A stretch of 64,000 nucleotides of DNA from Alphaproteobacteria bacterium (GTDB taxonomy: Bacteria; Pseudomonadota; Alphaproteobacteria; Sphingomonadales; Sphingomonadaceae), in contig JAHJIJ010000032.1 of assembly GCA_018823325.1 (NCBI GenBank), positions 1-64,000 of the forward strand. The letters run 5' to 3'. Within the stretch, counting starts at the first letter, position 1, and each line of letters opens with the position of its first letter. Of the stretch, positions 51,686-62,042 are shown piece by piece. The notes under the pieces are model-generated. The model made no database searches. It saw only the letters and a list, made by a program, of their open reading frames with translations, and had not been told where the DNA came from. The translations under genes were made by a program, and so were the position numbers.

Positions 51686-52903
51686 CTACGTGCGCCGAGC
51701 CGCCAGCCGCCACAGCCGCTCCATAGGCCCCTGCCCCAGCCACCGGCGCCACAGAACAGACCAGACCAGCATCAGCGCCCACATCGCAAGGACGAAGAGG
51801 AGCAGCTGCGTGCGGGTAAACGCGCCGAACAAGCTCGCGCCATACCCGTAGAACAAGCTCGTCATCACAAGGCTGGTGAGCAGATAATTGGAAAGCGCCA
51901 TGCGCCCCACTGCGCCGATTGCCTTCACGAAACGCGCATCGGGATGTTGAGCGGCAATGCCCATGGCAAGCGCGGCGAGCCCAATCGCAAGCGGCAGACG
52001 AAGCGGCACCGACCAGCCGAAGAGCGACGCCTGCGCGGCCAGAGGATCGGCGGTCAGCAAGACCCATATCCCCAAGCCGATCATCGGGATCAGACCCACC
52101 AGCAATGCCCGACGCCAGGTTGCGCGATATTGGGCAGCCTGCCACTGGCCGGCCAGAAACCCGCCCTTGAGCATGGCCATGCCCAGAGCGATGAATGCGA
52201 GACATTCCGGCCATGAATACAGGATCTGGTTTGTGGCCACGCGGGGAACAGCGGCGAGCCGCTCGGCAAAGATTCCGGCGTAGCTACCCGTGTAGCGCAT
52301 GATCTCACCGGCGACCGCCATGCTGTCGCCCATGCCGAGACTGTCAGCATAATCGCGCCATTGGCTGACCACCGCAGCCGTTGCGCCTGGCTCCAGTGCT
52401 GCGCCCCGCAACGAGAAAGCAGGCAAGGCTGTCGCAACGTTGATGATCCATTGCAGCAACAGCAGAGCCAGTGCGAGCTTGATCAGGTTCAGCGTCTCGA
52501 ACCGGATGAACAGAGTGGCGATAAGGCCGCACAGGGCCAGCTGGACCAGAATGTCCCCCGACCAGAGCAGCAGATAATGCGCAAGACCGATCGGCAGCAG
52601 CCACAGCATGCGGCGGCGATGCGCCTGAAGACCGTCGCGCCCGTTCATTTCCGCAGATTCGATCACCAGCAGAATGGACGCCCCGAGCAGCATCGCGAAG
52701 AGCGCGCGCATCTTGCCATCAATCAGCAGGAAGGTGCCGAGCCAGGTGGCGAGATCCGCCGGCCCTTGCGTCCCCACCGTGAAGGGATTGAACGAGGCAG
52801 CGGATGGCAGCCCGAAGGACACGATGTTGACGAGCAATATGCCCATCACCGCGCACCCCCTCAGAAAGTCCAGCCCCTCGATACGAAAGCCTTCATCGGC
52901 CAT
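51686..52903 (-). CDS. DUF418-family integral membrane protein
   Basis: 405 residues with about ten hydrophobic segments. It opens with EGLDFLRGCAVMGILLVNIV, the DUF418 N-terminal signature, and ends with the conserved AVGRMALSNYLLTSLVMT and C-terminal membrane pairs. Function unknown; these proteins are related to acyltransferase-like membrane proteins. The ORF extends further upstream, but the Met at 52903 starts the family sequence. It is divergent from the methyltransferase at 53026. Confidence 0.9.
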   Translation of the reverse strand: MADEGFRIEGLDFLRGCAVMGILLVNIVSFGLPSAASFNPFTVGTQGPADLATWLGTFLLIDGKMRALFAMLLGASILLVIESAEMNGRDGLQAHRRRMLWLLPIGLAHYLLLWSGDILVQLALCGLIATLFIRFETLNLIKLALALLLLQWIINVATALPAFSLRGAALEPGATAAVVSQWRDYADSLGMGDSMAVAGEIMRYTGSYAGIFAERLAAVPRVATNQILYSWPECLAFIALGMAMLKGGFLAGQWQAAQYRATWRRALLVGLIPMIGLGIWVLLTADPLAAQASLFGWSVPLRLPLAIGLAALAMGIAAQHPDARFVKAIGAVGRMALSNYLLTSLVMTSLFYGYGASLFGAFTRTQLLLFVLAMWALMLVWSVLWRRWLGQGPMERLWRLAARRT

Positions 52904-53025
52904 GCGCTTTGCTGCCCCAGTTGCGGAGCGGGCCGCATGAACAGGCCAGGCTCCATGTTCGGATGGCTGCTGCTCTATCGCCTTTTGACGTGACGTCCAC
53001 CCCAAGCTGGTGCATGCGCGCGCCC

Positions 53026-53787
53026 ATGGTGAGCGACTGCAAGACACGCATTGGCGCCGCATTCGGCGCGGCCGCACCCCATTATGACGGGGATGCGGGC
53101 GTGCATCGGCTTGTCGCCGCCCGCCTGCTCGCCTTTGCCGCCGACGACGCTCCACGCGATCCAAAGGCGATTCTGGAGATTGGCTGCGGCACCGGCATTC
53201 TGACGCGCCTGATCGATCAGCAATGGCCGCGAGCGGTACTGACGGCCACGGACATCGCGCCGGACATGGTGGCCGAGACAAGCCGCGCATGCAGCCGAGC
53301 GCAGTTGTTGGTCATGGATGGCGAGGCGCCGGACCTGGGCGAAGAGCGGTTCGACCTCATTCTCTCCAGCCTCTCTTTCCAGTGGTTTGAGCATCTGCCC
53401 GCCGCACTGGCCCGGCTGCACCGGCTGTTACGGCCGGGCGGCAGCCTGTGCTTCGCCACCATGGGCGCCGACAGCTTCCGCAACTGGCGCGATGCGCATC
53501 AGCGTGAGGGCCTGAATTGCGGTTTGCGGGATTATCCGAGCCTCGCAGACCTGCGGGCCATGATGGACCCGCTTGGGCCAACCGCGTTCGCACAGGACAT
53601 GGTGCCGCTTGCCGTATCGGGAGGTCTCGCCCTGACGCGCCATTTCCATGCGATCGGCGCCCGCGTGCCGCGCGCCGACTATCATCGTCTGACGCCCTCC
53701 TCGCTTCGCCGGGTCATAGCCCGCTTCGACGGGGATGGCGGCGCTTCCGCCTATCACATCATCTACGGCAGAATAGGGCATGACTGA
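53026..53787 (+). CDS. BioC-like SAM-dependent methyltransferase
   Basis: 253 residues. KTRIGAAFGAAAPHYD opens the protein and the SAM motif ILEIGCGTGILTRLIDQQWP follows, with LILSSLSFQWFEHLPAALAR and LRPGGSLCFATMG. This pattern matches BioC, the malonyl-ACP O-methyltransferase that starts pimelate synthesis for biotin. No other bio genes are in the window, so biotin function is likely but not certain. ATG 53026 is chosen because the family begins near here; 53014 is also in frame. It overlaps the GNAT gene by 8 bases. Confidence 0.78.
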   Translation: MVSDCKTRIGAAFGAAAPHYDGDAGVHRLVAARLLAFAADDAPRDPKAILEIGCGTGILTRLIDQQWPRAVLTATDIAPDMVAETSRACSRAQLLVMDGEAPDLGEERFDLILSSLSFQWFEHLPAALARLHRLLRPGGSLCFATMGADSFRNWRDAHQREGLNCGLRDYPSLADLRAMMDPLGPTAFAQDMVPLAVSGGLALTRHFHAIGARVPRADYHRLTPSSLRRVIARFDGDGGASAYHIIYGRIGHD

Positions 53788-54313
53788 GGAAAGCACATTG
53801 CGCCGAGCGGGGCCGGATGATGCAGCGCCACTGGCTGCGCTGAAGCTCGCCTGCTTTCGCGAGACATTTCTCGAGGACCTGGGCGTCCCCTATCCGCCCG
53901 AGGACCTCGCACGGTTTGAGGCCGAGGCCTATGGCGTGGACACAGTGGCCAGCGAACTGGCCGACCCAGCGCACGCGACATGGGTGTGCGAGAGCTCATC
54001 CGGCGGGTTGATCGCCTATGCGCATGCCGGCCCCTGCAAGCTGCCGCATCCCGAGGTCACCGACGGTTCCGGCGAACTTTACCAGCTTTATGTCCGGCGG
54101 GGACATCAGGGCAAAGGGCTTGGCGGAGGCCTGCTGAGCAGCGCGCTCGGATGGCTGGGCGAACATTATCCGGGGCCGGTGTGGCTTGGTGTCTGGTCCG
54201 GAAACGACCGCGCTCAGGCCGTTTATGCAGCGGCCGGCTTCCGCAAGGTCGGGGACTATCTGTTCCGGGTCGGAGACCATCAGGACGAGGAATACATCCT
54301 GCGTCGCGACTGA
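53780..54313 (+). CDS. GNAT-family N-acetyltransferase
   Basis: 177 residues. The acetyl-CoA motif is LYQLYVRRGHQGKGLGGGLL followed by a helix, and the C-terminal strand VWLGVWSGNDRAQAVYAAAGFRK is typical. It transfers an acetyl group to an unknown amine, protein or metabolite. The start overlaps the BioC-like gene stop by 8 bases, suggesting co-translation. Confidence 0.88.
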   Translation: MTEESTLRRAGPDDAAPLAALKLACFRETFLEDLGVPYPPEDLARFEAEAYGVDTVASELADPAHATWVCESSSGGLIAYAHAGPCKLPHPEVTDGSGELYQLYVRRGHQGKGLGGGLLSSALGWLGEHYPGPVWLGVWSGNDRAQAVYAAAGFRKVGDYLFRVGDHQDEEYILRRD

Positions 54314-54445
54314 AATCGACCCGGCGTTTCTCCCGCCGGACGAACCGCCGCGTCGTTTAGACTTTGGCCATATTTCTTCCCCTAGCGTCGGTAAGACCTT
54401 TGCACGGCGACGGGCCATGGTGAGGCGTGGGGAGTGGACAACGGA

Positions 54446-55546
54446 ATGCAGGCTGTAATGAACCTGACGAGGCCAGCGCGGGTGGGCCGTCATCGGCGCT
54501 GGAGCGGGCTTGCGGCAAGTCTGCTCGCGCTGTCTCTGGCGGGCTGCGGCGGAAGCGACAGTGCGGGGAGCGGATCACCACCGGTGACCGTCGCCCCGAC
54601 ACCAACACCTTCTCCGGCGCCAACACCGACGCCCTCCCCCACGCCAACGCCGTCACCGACACCAACGCCGACCCCGACGCCTTCCACCTGGGCGGCAGCA
54701 GCCGCCGCGCTTTACGACACGCCACCCGATGCCGCGAGCTGCGATCCGGGGAGCCTGAAGGCCAGCGTGCGGCAGGACATGCTGACAAAGGTGAATGCTG
54801 TGCGCGCGCTGCATGGCTTGCCGCCTGTCGTCCACGCCAACACCGCCAATCAGGGCGTCGATGAATCCTCGCTCATGATGGCCGTCAACAGAACGCTGAG
54901 CCACAATCCGCCGACCTCATGGACTTGCTACACCAGCGCCGGGTCTTCTGCTGCCGGATCGGGCAACCTCATTGGTGGTTGGGGGCCGGGCCTTGGCTGG
55001 CGCACCGAAGACGCTCTGCTCGCGGGGTGGATGACCGAACGGAACAGTGCATCAATCGGCCACCGCCGTTGGATCCTCGACCCCTTTCTGGGGCAGATTA
55101 CTTATGGCAGGGTCGTTTATCAGACGAGCAGCGGCGACCGTGTAGACGGCGCCACGATGAAGGTGTTCAGCTTCAGCACCAGCGTGCCCGCGCCGTCCCC
55201 CAGCAGTTTGCCGCCATTCATTGCCTATCCCTATGGCGATTACCCGCAGCGCTACTTCGGCGCGAGCGACATTCTCTCGTTCACCGTGCTTGCCAGTCCG
55301 AACGGACGGTTCTCCGGCAACAATGGCTCGGTGGGCTATAGTGGCGCGGTCATCACGGTGACTGCGGGTAGCACGAGCTTGCCAGTGACGGATGTAGCCT
55401 ATGACAATACAGGCTATGGCGTGCCCAATAACATTCAATGGCGCGTGACCGGCCTGCAGCCGAACACGACCTACACCGTGAAGATCGTCGGCATCACCAA
55501 TGCCCCGCAAAGCGGCTATGAATATACGTTCCGGATGGTGCCCTGA
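54446..55546 (+). CDS. Lipoprotein with Pro-Thr linker and CAP (SCP/PR-1) domain
   Basis: 366 residues from ATG 54446; GTG 54434 and ATG 54458 are in frame. A signal sequence ends in the lipobox LSLAGC, so it is a lipoprotein. A ~31-residue Pro/Thr/Ser tract links it to a CAP domain with VRALHGLPPVVH, NRTLSHNPPTSWTCYT and ERNSASIGHRRWILDP. The C-terminal ~90 residues look beta-rich (VITVTAGSTSLPVTDVAYD). CAP proteins act in envelope or extracellular functions including adhesion and lipid binding; the specific role here is unknown. Confidence 0.82.
   Translation: MQAVMNLTRPARVGRHRRWSGLAASLLALSLAGCGGSDSAGSGSPPVTVAPTPTPSPAPTPTPSPTPTPSPTPTPTPTPSTWAAAAAALYDTPPDAASCDPGSLKASVRQDMLTKVNAVRALHGLPPVVHANTANQGVDESSLMMAVNRTLSHNPPTSWTCYTSAGSSAAGSGNLIGGWGPGLGWRTEDALLAGWMTERNSASIGHRRWILDPFLGQITYGRVVYQTSSGDRVDGATMKVFSFSTSVPAPSPSSLPPFIAYPYGDYPQRYFGASDILSFTVLASPNGRFSGNNGSVGYSGAVITVTAGSTSLPVTDVAYDNTGYGVPNNIQWRVTGLQPNTTYTVKIVGITNAPQSGYEYTFRMVP
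54596..54688 (+). repeat. Pro/Thr-rich coding tract
   Basis: Encodes 31 residues of alternating Pro and Thr/Ser (PTPTPSPAPTPTPSPTPT and on) as the linker of the CAP lipoprotein. Codons for Pro and Thr vary, so slippage-type expansion is possible but not recent. Confidence 0.8.
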
Positions 55547-55573
55547 TCCGGCTGACGGATCGGAACTGGCGGA

Positions 55574-57799
55574 TCAGGCGTCCATCAGCGCCGGGAAGAA
55601 CTCTTCATGCGCTTTGCGCAGATCGGCCAGTGAAACCGAGTGATCGCTGTCCGGCAGCTCGAAGATCACCCGGTTGGCAATCGTGCGTCCGAGCCGTGCG
55701 ACAGTAACGCCGCTGGCTTCCGCATGGCTGAGCAGCTCGACAAGCGCGGCATCGCGCACGGTCGCGACATAGAGGCCCTGATCCTCAGCGAAATAGGTCT
55801 GCGCCGTCGTCCCGGCCAGCGGCTGATCGAGAATCGCGCCAATGCCGCCGGCAAGCGCCATTTCCGTGACCGCCACGGCGACGCCGCCATCCGACACGTC
55901 ATGACAGGCGGTAATGGCCCCACAGCGAATCGCCTCGCGCACGAAATCGCCGGTGCGGCGCTCGGCGGCGAGATCGACCGGCGGTGGCGGACCGGCATCG
56001 CGGCCTTCCAGCCCGTGCAGTTGCCGCAGCCATAGCGACTGGCCAAGGGCGCCGGTGCGCTCGCCGATCAAAAAGATGATGTCGCCCACATCCTTGAAGG
56101 CGATGGTGCACATGCGGTCCACGTCTGGCATGAGGCCGACGCCGCCGATGGCCGGGGTGGGCAGAATGGCGCTGCCGCCGCCCGTCGCCTTGGACTCATT
56201 GTAAAGCGAGACATTGCCGGACACGATGGGATAATCGAGCGCCCGGCAGGCTTCGCTCATGCCCTCAAGGCAGCCGACGATCTGGCCCATGATCTCAGGC
56301 CGCTGGGGATTGGCGAAATTGAGGCAATTGGTGATCGCCAGCGGCTGACCGCCGACTGCCGTGATGTTCCGCCATGTCTCCACAACAGCCTGCTTGCCGC
56401 CCTCGACCGGATCGGCAAAGCAATAGCGCGGCGTGCAGTCCGTACTGATCGCAAGACCCTTTTTGGAGCCATGGACGCGCACGACTGCGGCATCGCCGCC
56501 GGGCGCCTGCACCGTGTCGGCGCCGACCATGTGATCATATTGCTCCCAGATCCAGCGGCGCGATGCGAGATCGGGCGATCCCATCAGCTTGAGCAGATCG
56601 GCAGCGGGGTCCTTGCTATCTGGCGCGTTCGCGAGCGGTGCGATTGCGGGCGTGGGGACATGGGGCCGATCGTAGAGCGGGGCGTCGTCCGCCAGCGGGC
56701 CGAGCGGAATGTCGCACACCGTCTCGCCATGATGGACAAGCACCATCCGGCCGGTGTCGGTCACTTCTCCAATGATGGCGAAATCCAGCTCCCATTTGTG
56801 GAAGATCGCCTCGGCGAAGGCTTCCTTGCCGGGCTTGAGGACCATGAGCATCCGCTCCTGGCTCTCCGAGAGCATCATCTCATAGGCCGTCATGCCGGTT
56901 TCGCGCTGGGGCACCTTGTCCATGTCCAGCCGGATGCCGACGCCGCCCTTGGAAGCCATCTCGACCGAGGAGCTGGTGAGGCCTGCGGCGCCCATGTCCT
57001 GAATGGCAACGATGGCGTCCGAGGCCATGAGCTCCAGACACGCCTCGATCAGCAGCTTCTCGGTGAAGGGATCGCCGACCTGGACGGTGGGGCGCTTCTC
57101 TTCTGAGTCTTCGCCAAAGTCGGCCGACGCCATGGTGGCGCCGTGGATGCCGTCGCGGCCGGTCTTCGAGCCGACATAGACGATCGAATTGCCGACGCCA
57201 GAAGCTGCCGAATAGAAGATCTTGTCCGTATCCGCGACGCCAACCGTCATCGCGTTGACGAGGATGTTGCCATCATAAGCGGGATGGAAATTGGTCTCGC
57301 CGCCAACTGTCGGCACGCCCACGCAATTGCCATAACCGCCAATGCCGCGCACGACGCCGGAGATGAGGTGCTTCATGCGGGGATGATCGGGACGGCCGAA
57401 GCGCAGCGCATTCATGTTCGCGACCGGGCGCGCGCCCATGGTGAACACATCGCGCAGGATGCCGCCAACGCCGGTGGCCGCGCCCTGATATGGCTCGATG
57501 TAGCTCGGGTGGTTGTGGCTCTCCATCTTGAAGATGGCAGCCTGCCCGTCGCCAATGTCGATCACGCCGGCATTCTCGCCGGGGCCGCAGATGACCCAGG
57601 GCGCTTCCGTGGGGAGCTTCTTTAAATGGATGCGGCTGGACTTGTACGAGCAGTGCTCGCTCCACATCACCGAGAAAATGCCCAGCTCCGTCAGATTCGG
57701 CTCGCGGCCGATGGCTTTGACGATGCGCTCATATTCCTCGGTCGTGAGACCGTGTTCGGCGACGATTTCGGGCGTGATGGAGGCGGTGCTGGTCGACAT
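55574..57799 (-). CDS. purL: Phosphoribosylformylglycinamidine synthase subunit PurL
   Basis: 741 residues, the small-form PurL that uses ATP and PurQ-supplied ammonia to make FGAM in purine synthesis. Visible blocks include [74 protein letters not shown] and [18 protein letters not shown]. The ~740 length identifies the two-subunit form needing PurS and PurQ, not present in the window. Minus strand, convergent with the CAP lipoprotein gene. Confidence 0.97.
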   Translation of the reverse strand: MSTSTASITPEIVAEHGLTTEEYERIVKAIGREPNLTELGIFSVMWSEHCSYKSSRIHLKKLPTEAPWVICGPGENAGVIDIGDGQAAIFKMESHNHPSYIEPYQGAATGVGGILRDVFTMGARPVANMNALRFGRPDHPRMKHLISGVVRGIGGYGNCVGVPTVGGETNFHPAYDGNILVNAMTVGVADTDKIFYSAASGVGNSIVYVGSKTGRDGIHGATMASADFGEDSEEKRPTVQVGDPFTEKLLIEACLELMASDAIVAIQDMGAAGLTSSSVEMASKGGVGIRLDMDKVPQRETGMTAYEMMLSESQERMLMVLKPGKEAFAEAIFHKWELDFAIIGEVTDTGRMVLVHHGETVCDIPLGPLADDAPLYDRPHVPTPAIAPLANAPDSKDPAADLLKLMGSPDLASRRWIWEQYDHMVGADTVQAPGGDAAVVRVHGSKKGLAISTDCTPRYCFADPVEGGKQAVVETWRNITAVGGQPLAITNCLNFANPQRPEIMGQIVGCLEGMSEACRALDYPIVSGNVSLYNESKATGGGSAILPTPAIGGVGLMPDVDRMCTIAFKDVGDIIFLIGERTGALGQSLWLRQLHGLEGRDAGPPPPVDLAAERRTGDFVREAIRCGAITACHDVSDGGVAVAVTEMALAGGIGAILDQPLAGTTAQTYFAEDQGLYVATVRDAALVELLSHAEASGVTVARLGRTIANRVIFELPDSDHSVSLADLRKAHEEFFPALMDA

Positions 57800-57862
57800 G
57801 AGCGGCCTTTATCGTCGCGAGGGGAGCGGCACAACTGCCGGATCGGCCTTCACAACGAAAAA

Positions 57863-57886
57863 GGCCGACCCTTCCCGGGGTCGGCC
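57863..57886 (-). terminator. Intrinsic terminator of the MliC-like gene
   Basis: A 9-bp stem ggccgaccc (57863-57871) pairs with gggtcggcc (57878-57886). Read on the minus strand it is followed by tttttcgttgtg. It lies downstream of the lipoprotein gene at 57937 and upstream of purL. Confidence 0.8.
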
Positions 57887-57936
57887 GTCGTTTCGGCACG
57901 GTTGCATTGCTCCGTGCGGTGAATGTCCTGATCGAA

Positions 57937-58314
57937 TCAGCCGGTGCGGCAGGATTGACCGTTATAGGTGATCGAGTCGCCCGAACCTTCCACCGTGATC
58001 GCGCCGTCTTCCGACACGAAAGGTTGACCGGCTTCCGGCGCCTTGAGCGGCGTGATCGGGCCACCCTTTTCGGAGCGGAAATTGGCGCTCACATCGTCGG
58101 TCATGAAGTCGACGAAAATCAGGCTGTTGTCCTTGCACCGATAGGTGTTGCTCGCACGAAGCATCGGCGGAAGGGCAACATTGCCGGCATTGGCCAGCTC
58201 GCCGGCCATGGGATCGCCGGAGCCGATGTTGAAGGTTTCCGGCTCGGAATTGCAAGCGGACAAGGCGAGGACGGCCGCGCAAAGCGCGATTGAGGGATAT
58301 GTGAGGGTTTTCAT
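57937..58314 (-). CDS. MliC-like lipoprotein
   Basis: 125 residues from the Met at 58314. The signal sequence ends in LALSAC, a lipobox. The C-terminal ~70 residues (TYRCKDNSLIFVDFMTDD, EDGAITVEGSGDSITYNGQSC) resemble MliC, the membrane-bound inhibitor of c-type lysozyme, including the paired cysteines. It may protect the wall from host or predator lysozymes. The MliC match is by eye and weak in places; a terminator follows the gene. Confidence 0.7.
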   Translation of the reverse strand: MKTLTYPSIALCAAVLALSACNSEPETFNIGSGDPMAGELANAGNVALPPMLRASNTYRCKDNSLIFVDFMTDDVSANFRSEKGGPITPLKAPEAGQPFVSEDGAITVEGSGDSITYNGQSCRTG

Positions 58315-58438
58315 AGCAACGCGGCTATTGCGATTCGCTCGACCAAGGTCAACTTCATTTAAGTGACAATACGGCATTTTTCGGGGGTGGGCCGACTGCA
58401 CGCTTGACCGTTTGGGGGCGGCGGGTCAATGCATGGGC

Positions 58439-58684
58439 ATGGCAGATGAGACGGAAACCGCCCCCCTCAGCTTCGAGGACGCGCTGAAGCGACTGGAGAC
58501 GATCGTCCAGCAGCTGGAGCGCGGCGACGTGCCCCTGGACAAGTCCATTTCCCTCTATCAGGAGGGCGAGAGCCTGCGGCGTCAGTGCCAGGAACGGCTG
58601 GACGCTGCAGAGGCGCGGATTCAGCAGATCACGGCGAGCGCGGACGGCAGTGCCGCCCGGACGGCCCCCTATCCCAGCGAATGA
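58439..58684 (+). CDS. xseB: Exodeoxyribonuclease VII small subunit
   Basis: 81 residues. LSFEDALKRLETIVQQLERG and DVPLDKSISLYQEGESLRRQC match the helical hairpin of XseB, which with XseA degrades single-stranded DNA. ATG 58439 gives the family length; 58433 is an alternative. The following ispA gene starts 8 bases after the stop, a widespread xseB-ispA arrangement. Confidence 0.95.
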   Translation: MADETETAPLSFEDALKRLETIVQQLERGDVPLDKSISLYQEGESLRRQCQERLDAAEARIQQITASADGSAARTAPYPSE

Positions 58685-58691
58685 CCCCCTG

Positions 58692-59594
58692 ATGCACATG
58701 CAGGCCAGTGCCCGGCTCGAAGCCGCAATGGTGGCGATGGCCGAGGCGATCGACGTTCAGTTCGACCTGCTGTTGCCGGTGCCGGAGGATCAGCGCGCGC
58801 GGCTTTATGAAGCGATGCGCTACAGCGCGATCGGCGGCGGCAAGCGGCTGCGCCCGCTGCTGGTGAAGGCGAGCTGCGACCTTTTCGACATCAGCTGGGA
58901 AAGCGCGGTGCGCGCCGGCCTCGCGGTGGAATGCATCCATGTCTATTCGCTGATCCACGACGATCTGCCCGCGATGGACAATGACGACATGCGGCGCGGC
59001 AAGGCGACGGCACACAAGGCCTTCGATGAAGCGACCGCCATTCTGGCCGGGGATTGCCTGCACGACCTCGCTTATGCCGTTTTGGCGGACGAGCGCACCC
59101 ATCCGGATGCGGCCGTCCGCTGCCAGCTCATCTGCGCGCTGGCGCAGGCGAGCGGCCCGGCGGGGATGGCCGGCGGCCAGATGATGGATCTGGCGGCCGA
59201 AACGGCCCAGTTCGACCTGCCGACGATCACCCGGCTGCAATCGCTGAAAACCGGCGCCCTGATCAGCTTCTGCCTGGAAGCAGGCGCCATTCTCGGCCGT
59301 CTGCCGGAAGAGCGGCGCACGGGCCTGCGCGGCTATGCCCATGACGTGGGCCTCGCCTTCCAGATTGCCGATGATCTGCTCGATATCGAGGGCGACGCTG
59401 CAATCACCGGGAAAGCCGTGGGCAAGGATGCTGCCGCCGGCAAGGCGACCTTCGCGTCGCTGATGGGCGTAGAGCAGGCCCGGCAGCAGGCCACCATGCT
59501 GGTAGCGCAGGCCAAGGACCATCTGCGCGACTTCGGTGAGGAAGCCGACCTGCTGCGCGATATCGCCGATTTTGCGATCCGTCGCAGGCATTGA
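58692..59594 (+). CDS. ispA: Polyprenyl synthetase, farnesyl diphosphate synthase
   Basis: 300 residues. The first aspartate-rich motif is SLIHDDLPAMDNDDMRRGK and the second is LAFQIADDLLDIEGD, with GGKRLRPLLV at the substrate end. It condenses IPP with DMAPP and GPP to farnesyl diphosphate for quinones, carotenoids and lipid carriers. dxs, often downstream, is replaced here by coaD. Met at 58692 or 58698 could start; 58692 is used. Confidence 0.94.
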   Translation: MHMQASARLEAAMVAMAEAIDVQFDLLLPVPEDQRARLYEAMRYSAIGGGKRLRPLLVKASCDLFDISWESAVRAGLAVECIHVYSLIHDDLPAMDNDDMRRGKATAHKAFDEATAILAGDCLHDLAYAVLADERTHPDAAVRCQLICALAQASGPAGMAGGQMMDLAAETAQFDLPTITRLQSLKTGALISFCLEAGAILGRLPEERRTGLRGYAHDVGLAFQIADDLLDIEGDAAITGKAVGKDAAAGKATFASLMGVEQARQQATMLVAQAKDHLRDFGEEADLLRDIADFAIRRRH

Positions 59595-59605
59595 GGGGAC
59601 AAGGA

Positions 59606-60103
59606 ATGGTGCAGCGCGTCGGGCTCTACCCGGGTACGTTCGATCCGATCACGCTGGGCCATATGGACATCATCCGGCGCGGCTCCAAGCTGGTCGACAA
59701 GCTGGTCATCGGCGTGACCACAAACCCCAGCAAATCACCGCTCTTCAACCTCGATGAACGACTGGCCATGGTCCGGCGGGAGTGCGCCGGGATCGACACG
59801 GAAATTGAGGTGCGGCCCTTCGATTCGCTGCTCATCGATTATGCACGCTCGGTTGGCGCGTCGATGATCCTGCGGGGTTTGCGCGCCGTCGCCGATTTCG
59901 AGTATGAATATCAGATGGCAGGCATGAACCAGTATCTTGATGCGAGCATCGAGACGGTGTTTCTGATGGCTGATGTGGCCTTGCAGCCCATTGCCTCGCG
60001 ACTGGTCAAGGAAATTGCGGGGCTGGGCGGGGACATCAGCAAGTTCGTGTCGCCGGACGTGCGCGACGACGTTATGGCGCAGTTGAGCGCCCGCAAGGCA
60101 TGA
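59606..60103 (+). CDS. coaD: Pantetheine-phosphate adenylyltransferase
   Basis: 165 residues. The nucleotidyltransferase motif is YPGTFDPITLGHMDIIRRG, and the second is DYARSVGASMILRGLRAVADF. It adenylylates 4'-phosphopantetheine to dephospho-CoA, the penultimate CoA step. Start ATG at 59606 has AAGGA just upstream, 11 bases after ispA. Confidence 0.96.
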   Translation: MVQRVGLYPGTFDPITLGHMDIIRRGSKLVDKLVIGVTTNPSKSPLFNLDERLAMVRRECAGIDTEIEVRPFDSLLIDYARSVGASMILRGLRAVADFEYEYQMAGMNQYLDASIETVFLMADVALQPIASRLVKEIAGLGGDISKFVSPDVRDDVMAQLSARKA

Positions 60104-60226
60104 CGAGACTTGACGGGTCATCACAGGTTCAGCCATGCGGCGATAGTTGCCGGCCCCGCCCGAACGCGGTGATGCGGGTCAGGCTGACGGCCTAGTGAAG
60201 ACGGCCGTGAAATGAGGATGGACGAC

Positions 60227-60940
60227 ATGCGTGTTACCCGACTGTTTGGCTCCGGCATTGCCCTTGCCGCCGCCTTCGGCCTCATGCTGGCCAGTGCCAA
60301 CCCTGCCCAGGCTCAGCCGGGCGGTGGCGAAGACATGCTCAAGAAGGCGGAAATGGCCGCGCGCGCGCAGAAGGATGCCGATGCGTTGCGCGAGGAAGCC
60401 GAGAAAGCCGGTACGAAGCCGCTGGTGGCGATGGTCCCTGCGACGCCGGAAAACACCTGGGTGCTCAACCTTTCCGATGGCAGCAACGTGCGCGTGCTCC
60501 TGCGCCCCGACGTTGCGCCCGGTCATGTCGAGCGGATCAAGACGCTCACCCGCGAGGGCTTCTACAACGGCCTCAAGTTCCACCGCGTGATCGATGGCTT
60601 CATGGCGCAGGGCGGCGACCCGAAGGGTGACGGCACCGGCGGATCGCAATTGCCTGACCTGAAGCAGGAATTCAGCTGGCTCCCGCACATGCGCGGCACC
60701 GTCTCCATGGCGCGCGCACAGAGCGAGGACAGCGCCAACAGCCAGTTCTTCATCATGCTGATGCCGCGCATGCAGCTCGACAACAAATACACCGTCGTCG
60801 GGCGCGTGATCGATGGCATGAGCGGCGTGGACAAGATCGCCAAGGGTGAGCCGCCGGCAGAACCGACGACGATCGTGCGCGCCTACATCGAGGGTGACCA
60901 GCAGGCGACGGCGCCCGCGAGCGCTGCGCCCGCGAGCTGA
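60227..60940 (+). CDS. Exported cyclophilin-type peptidyl-prolyl isomerase
   Basis: 237 residues. A signal peptide (1-30, ending AQA) sends it to the periplasm. After a charged helical stretch (~40-65) the cyclophilin domain has NGLKFHRVIDGFMAQGGDP, GTVSMARAQSEDSANSQFFI and the end YTVVGRVIDGMSGVDKI. It speeds proline isomerisation in folding of exported proteins. The ATG at 60227 is preferred over 60212 because of GAGGA nine bases before it. Confidence 0.93.
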   Translation: MRVTRLFGSGIALAAAFGLMLASANPAQAQPGGGEDMLKKAEMAARAQKDADALREEAEKAGTKPLVAMVPATPENTWVLNLSDGSNVRVLLRPDVAPGHVERIKTLTREGFYNGLKFHRVIDGFMAQGGDPKGDGTGGSQLPDLKQEFSWLPHMRGTVSMARAQSEDSANSQFFIMLMPRMQLDNKYTVVGRVIDGMSGVDKIAKGEPPAEPTTIVRAYIEGDQQATAPASAAPAS

Positions 60941-61004
60941 GGCGCACGCCCGAGCCACAGCGGCCCTGTTCATTCGCGCGGCCAGTGGCTAAGGGCGACG
61001 ACCC

Positions 61005-62033
61005 ATGCGCGTAGAACTTTTCGACTTCGAATTACCGCCAGAGCGGATCGCCCTGCGGCCCGCGTCTCCGCGCGATGCGGCGCGCATGCTGGTGCTCGAA
61101 GGCGCGGAGAGCATGCGCGATCTGGGCGTGCGCGATCTCCCGTCCGTGCTGCGGCCCGGCGATTGCCTCGTCTTCAACGATACGCGGGTGATTCCGGCGC
61201 AGCTTGAGGGCACGCGCGGCGAGGCGAAAATCGGCGTCACGCTCCACAAGCGGCTTGGTCCGCGCGACTGGCAGGTGTTCGTGCGCAACGCCAAGCGGGT
61301 GCGGCCGGGGGACATCATCGCCTTTGCGCAAGACGTGCAGGCGCAAGCAGGCGAGCGCGACGAAGACGGCGGCATGACGCTGAGCTTCCTGGGTGACGAG
61401 CCGGTGGAACTGCTGCTCGAACGGGCGGGCCAGATGCCCCTGCCCCCTTATATCGCCAGCAAACGCCCGACCGACCAACGGGATCGCGAGGACTATCAGA
61501 CGATGTTCGCGCAGGCGCCGGGCGCTGTCGCGGCACCGACCGCGGCGCTGCACTTCACGCCCGCGCTGATCGCGGCGCTGGGGGGTGCGGGGATCGATCA
61601 TGCGACGCTCACCCTGCATGTCGGCGCCGGAACCTTCCTCCCGGTGAAGGCCGAGGATACCGACGAGCACCGCATGCACGCCGAATGGGGCCGGATCGAC
61701 CAGGCAACGGCGGACCGACTCAATGCCGTGCGCGCGCGTGGCGGGCGCCTGATCGCGGTGGGCACGACCAGCCTGCGCCTGCTCGAAAGCGCCACCGGCG
61801 AGGACGGGATCATCCGGCCTTTCGAGGATGAGACGCGCATTTTCATCACGCCGGGCTATCGCTTCCGGGCGATCGACGGGCTGATGACCAATTTCCACCT
61901 GCCCCGCTCGACGCTGTTCATGCTGGTGAGCGCCCTGATGGGCCGGGAGCGGATGCAGGCGGCTTATGCCCATGCGATTGCGCAGGGCTATCGCTTCTAC
62001 AGCTATGGTGATGCAAGCCTGCTGCTGCCCTGA
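61005..62033 (+). CDS. queA: S-adenosylmethionine:tRNA ribosyltransferase-isomerase
   Basis: 342 residues; builds epoxyqueuosine on tRNA. Blocks include [58 protein letters not shown] and [20 protein letters not shown], in family order. tgt, often the partner, is not next to it in this window; a DUF1489 gene on the other strand follows. Confidence 0.96.
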   Translation: MRVELFDFELPPERIALRPASPRDAARMLVLEGAESMRDLGVRDLPSVLRPGDCLVFNDTRVIPAQLEGTRGEAKIGVTLHKRLGPRDWQVFVRNAKRVRPGDIIAFAQDVQAQAGERDEDGGMTLSFLGDEPVELLLERAGQMPLPPYIASKRPTDQRDREDYQTMFAQAPGAVAAPTAALHFTPALIAALGGAGIDHATLTLHVGAGTFLPVKAEDTDEHRMHAEWGRIDQATADRLNAVRARGGRLIAVGTTSLRLLESATGEDGIIRPFEDETRIFITPGYRFRAIDGLMTNFHLPRSTLFMLVSALMGRERMQAAYAHAIAQGYRFYSYGDASLLLP

Positions 62034-62042
62034 GTCGGTGGA

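Noticed and set aside
54596..54688. Pro/Thr tract considered as a non-coding minisatellite
   Set aside because: It is in frame inside a lipoprotein gene with a lipobox before and a CAP domain after, so it is a coding linker.
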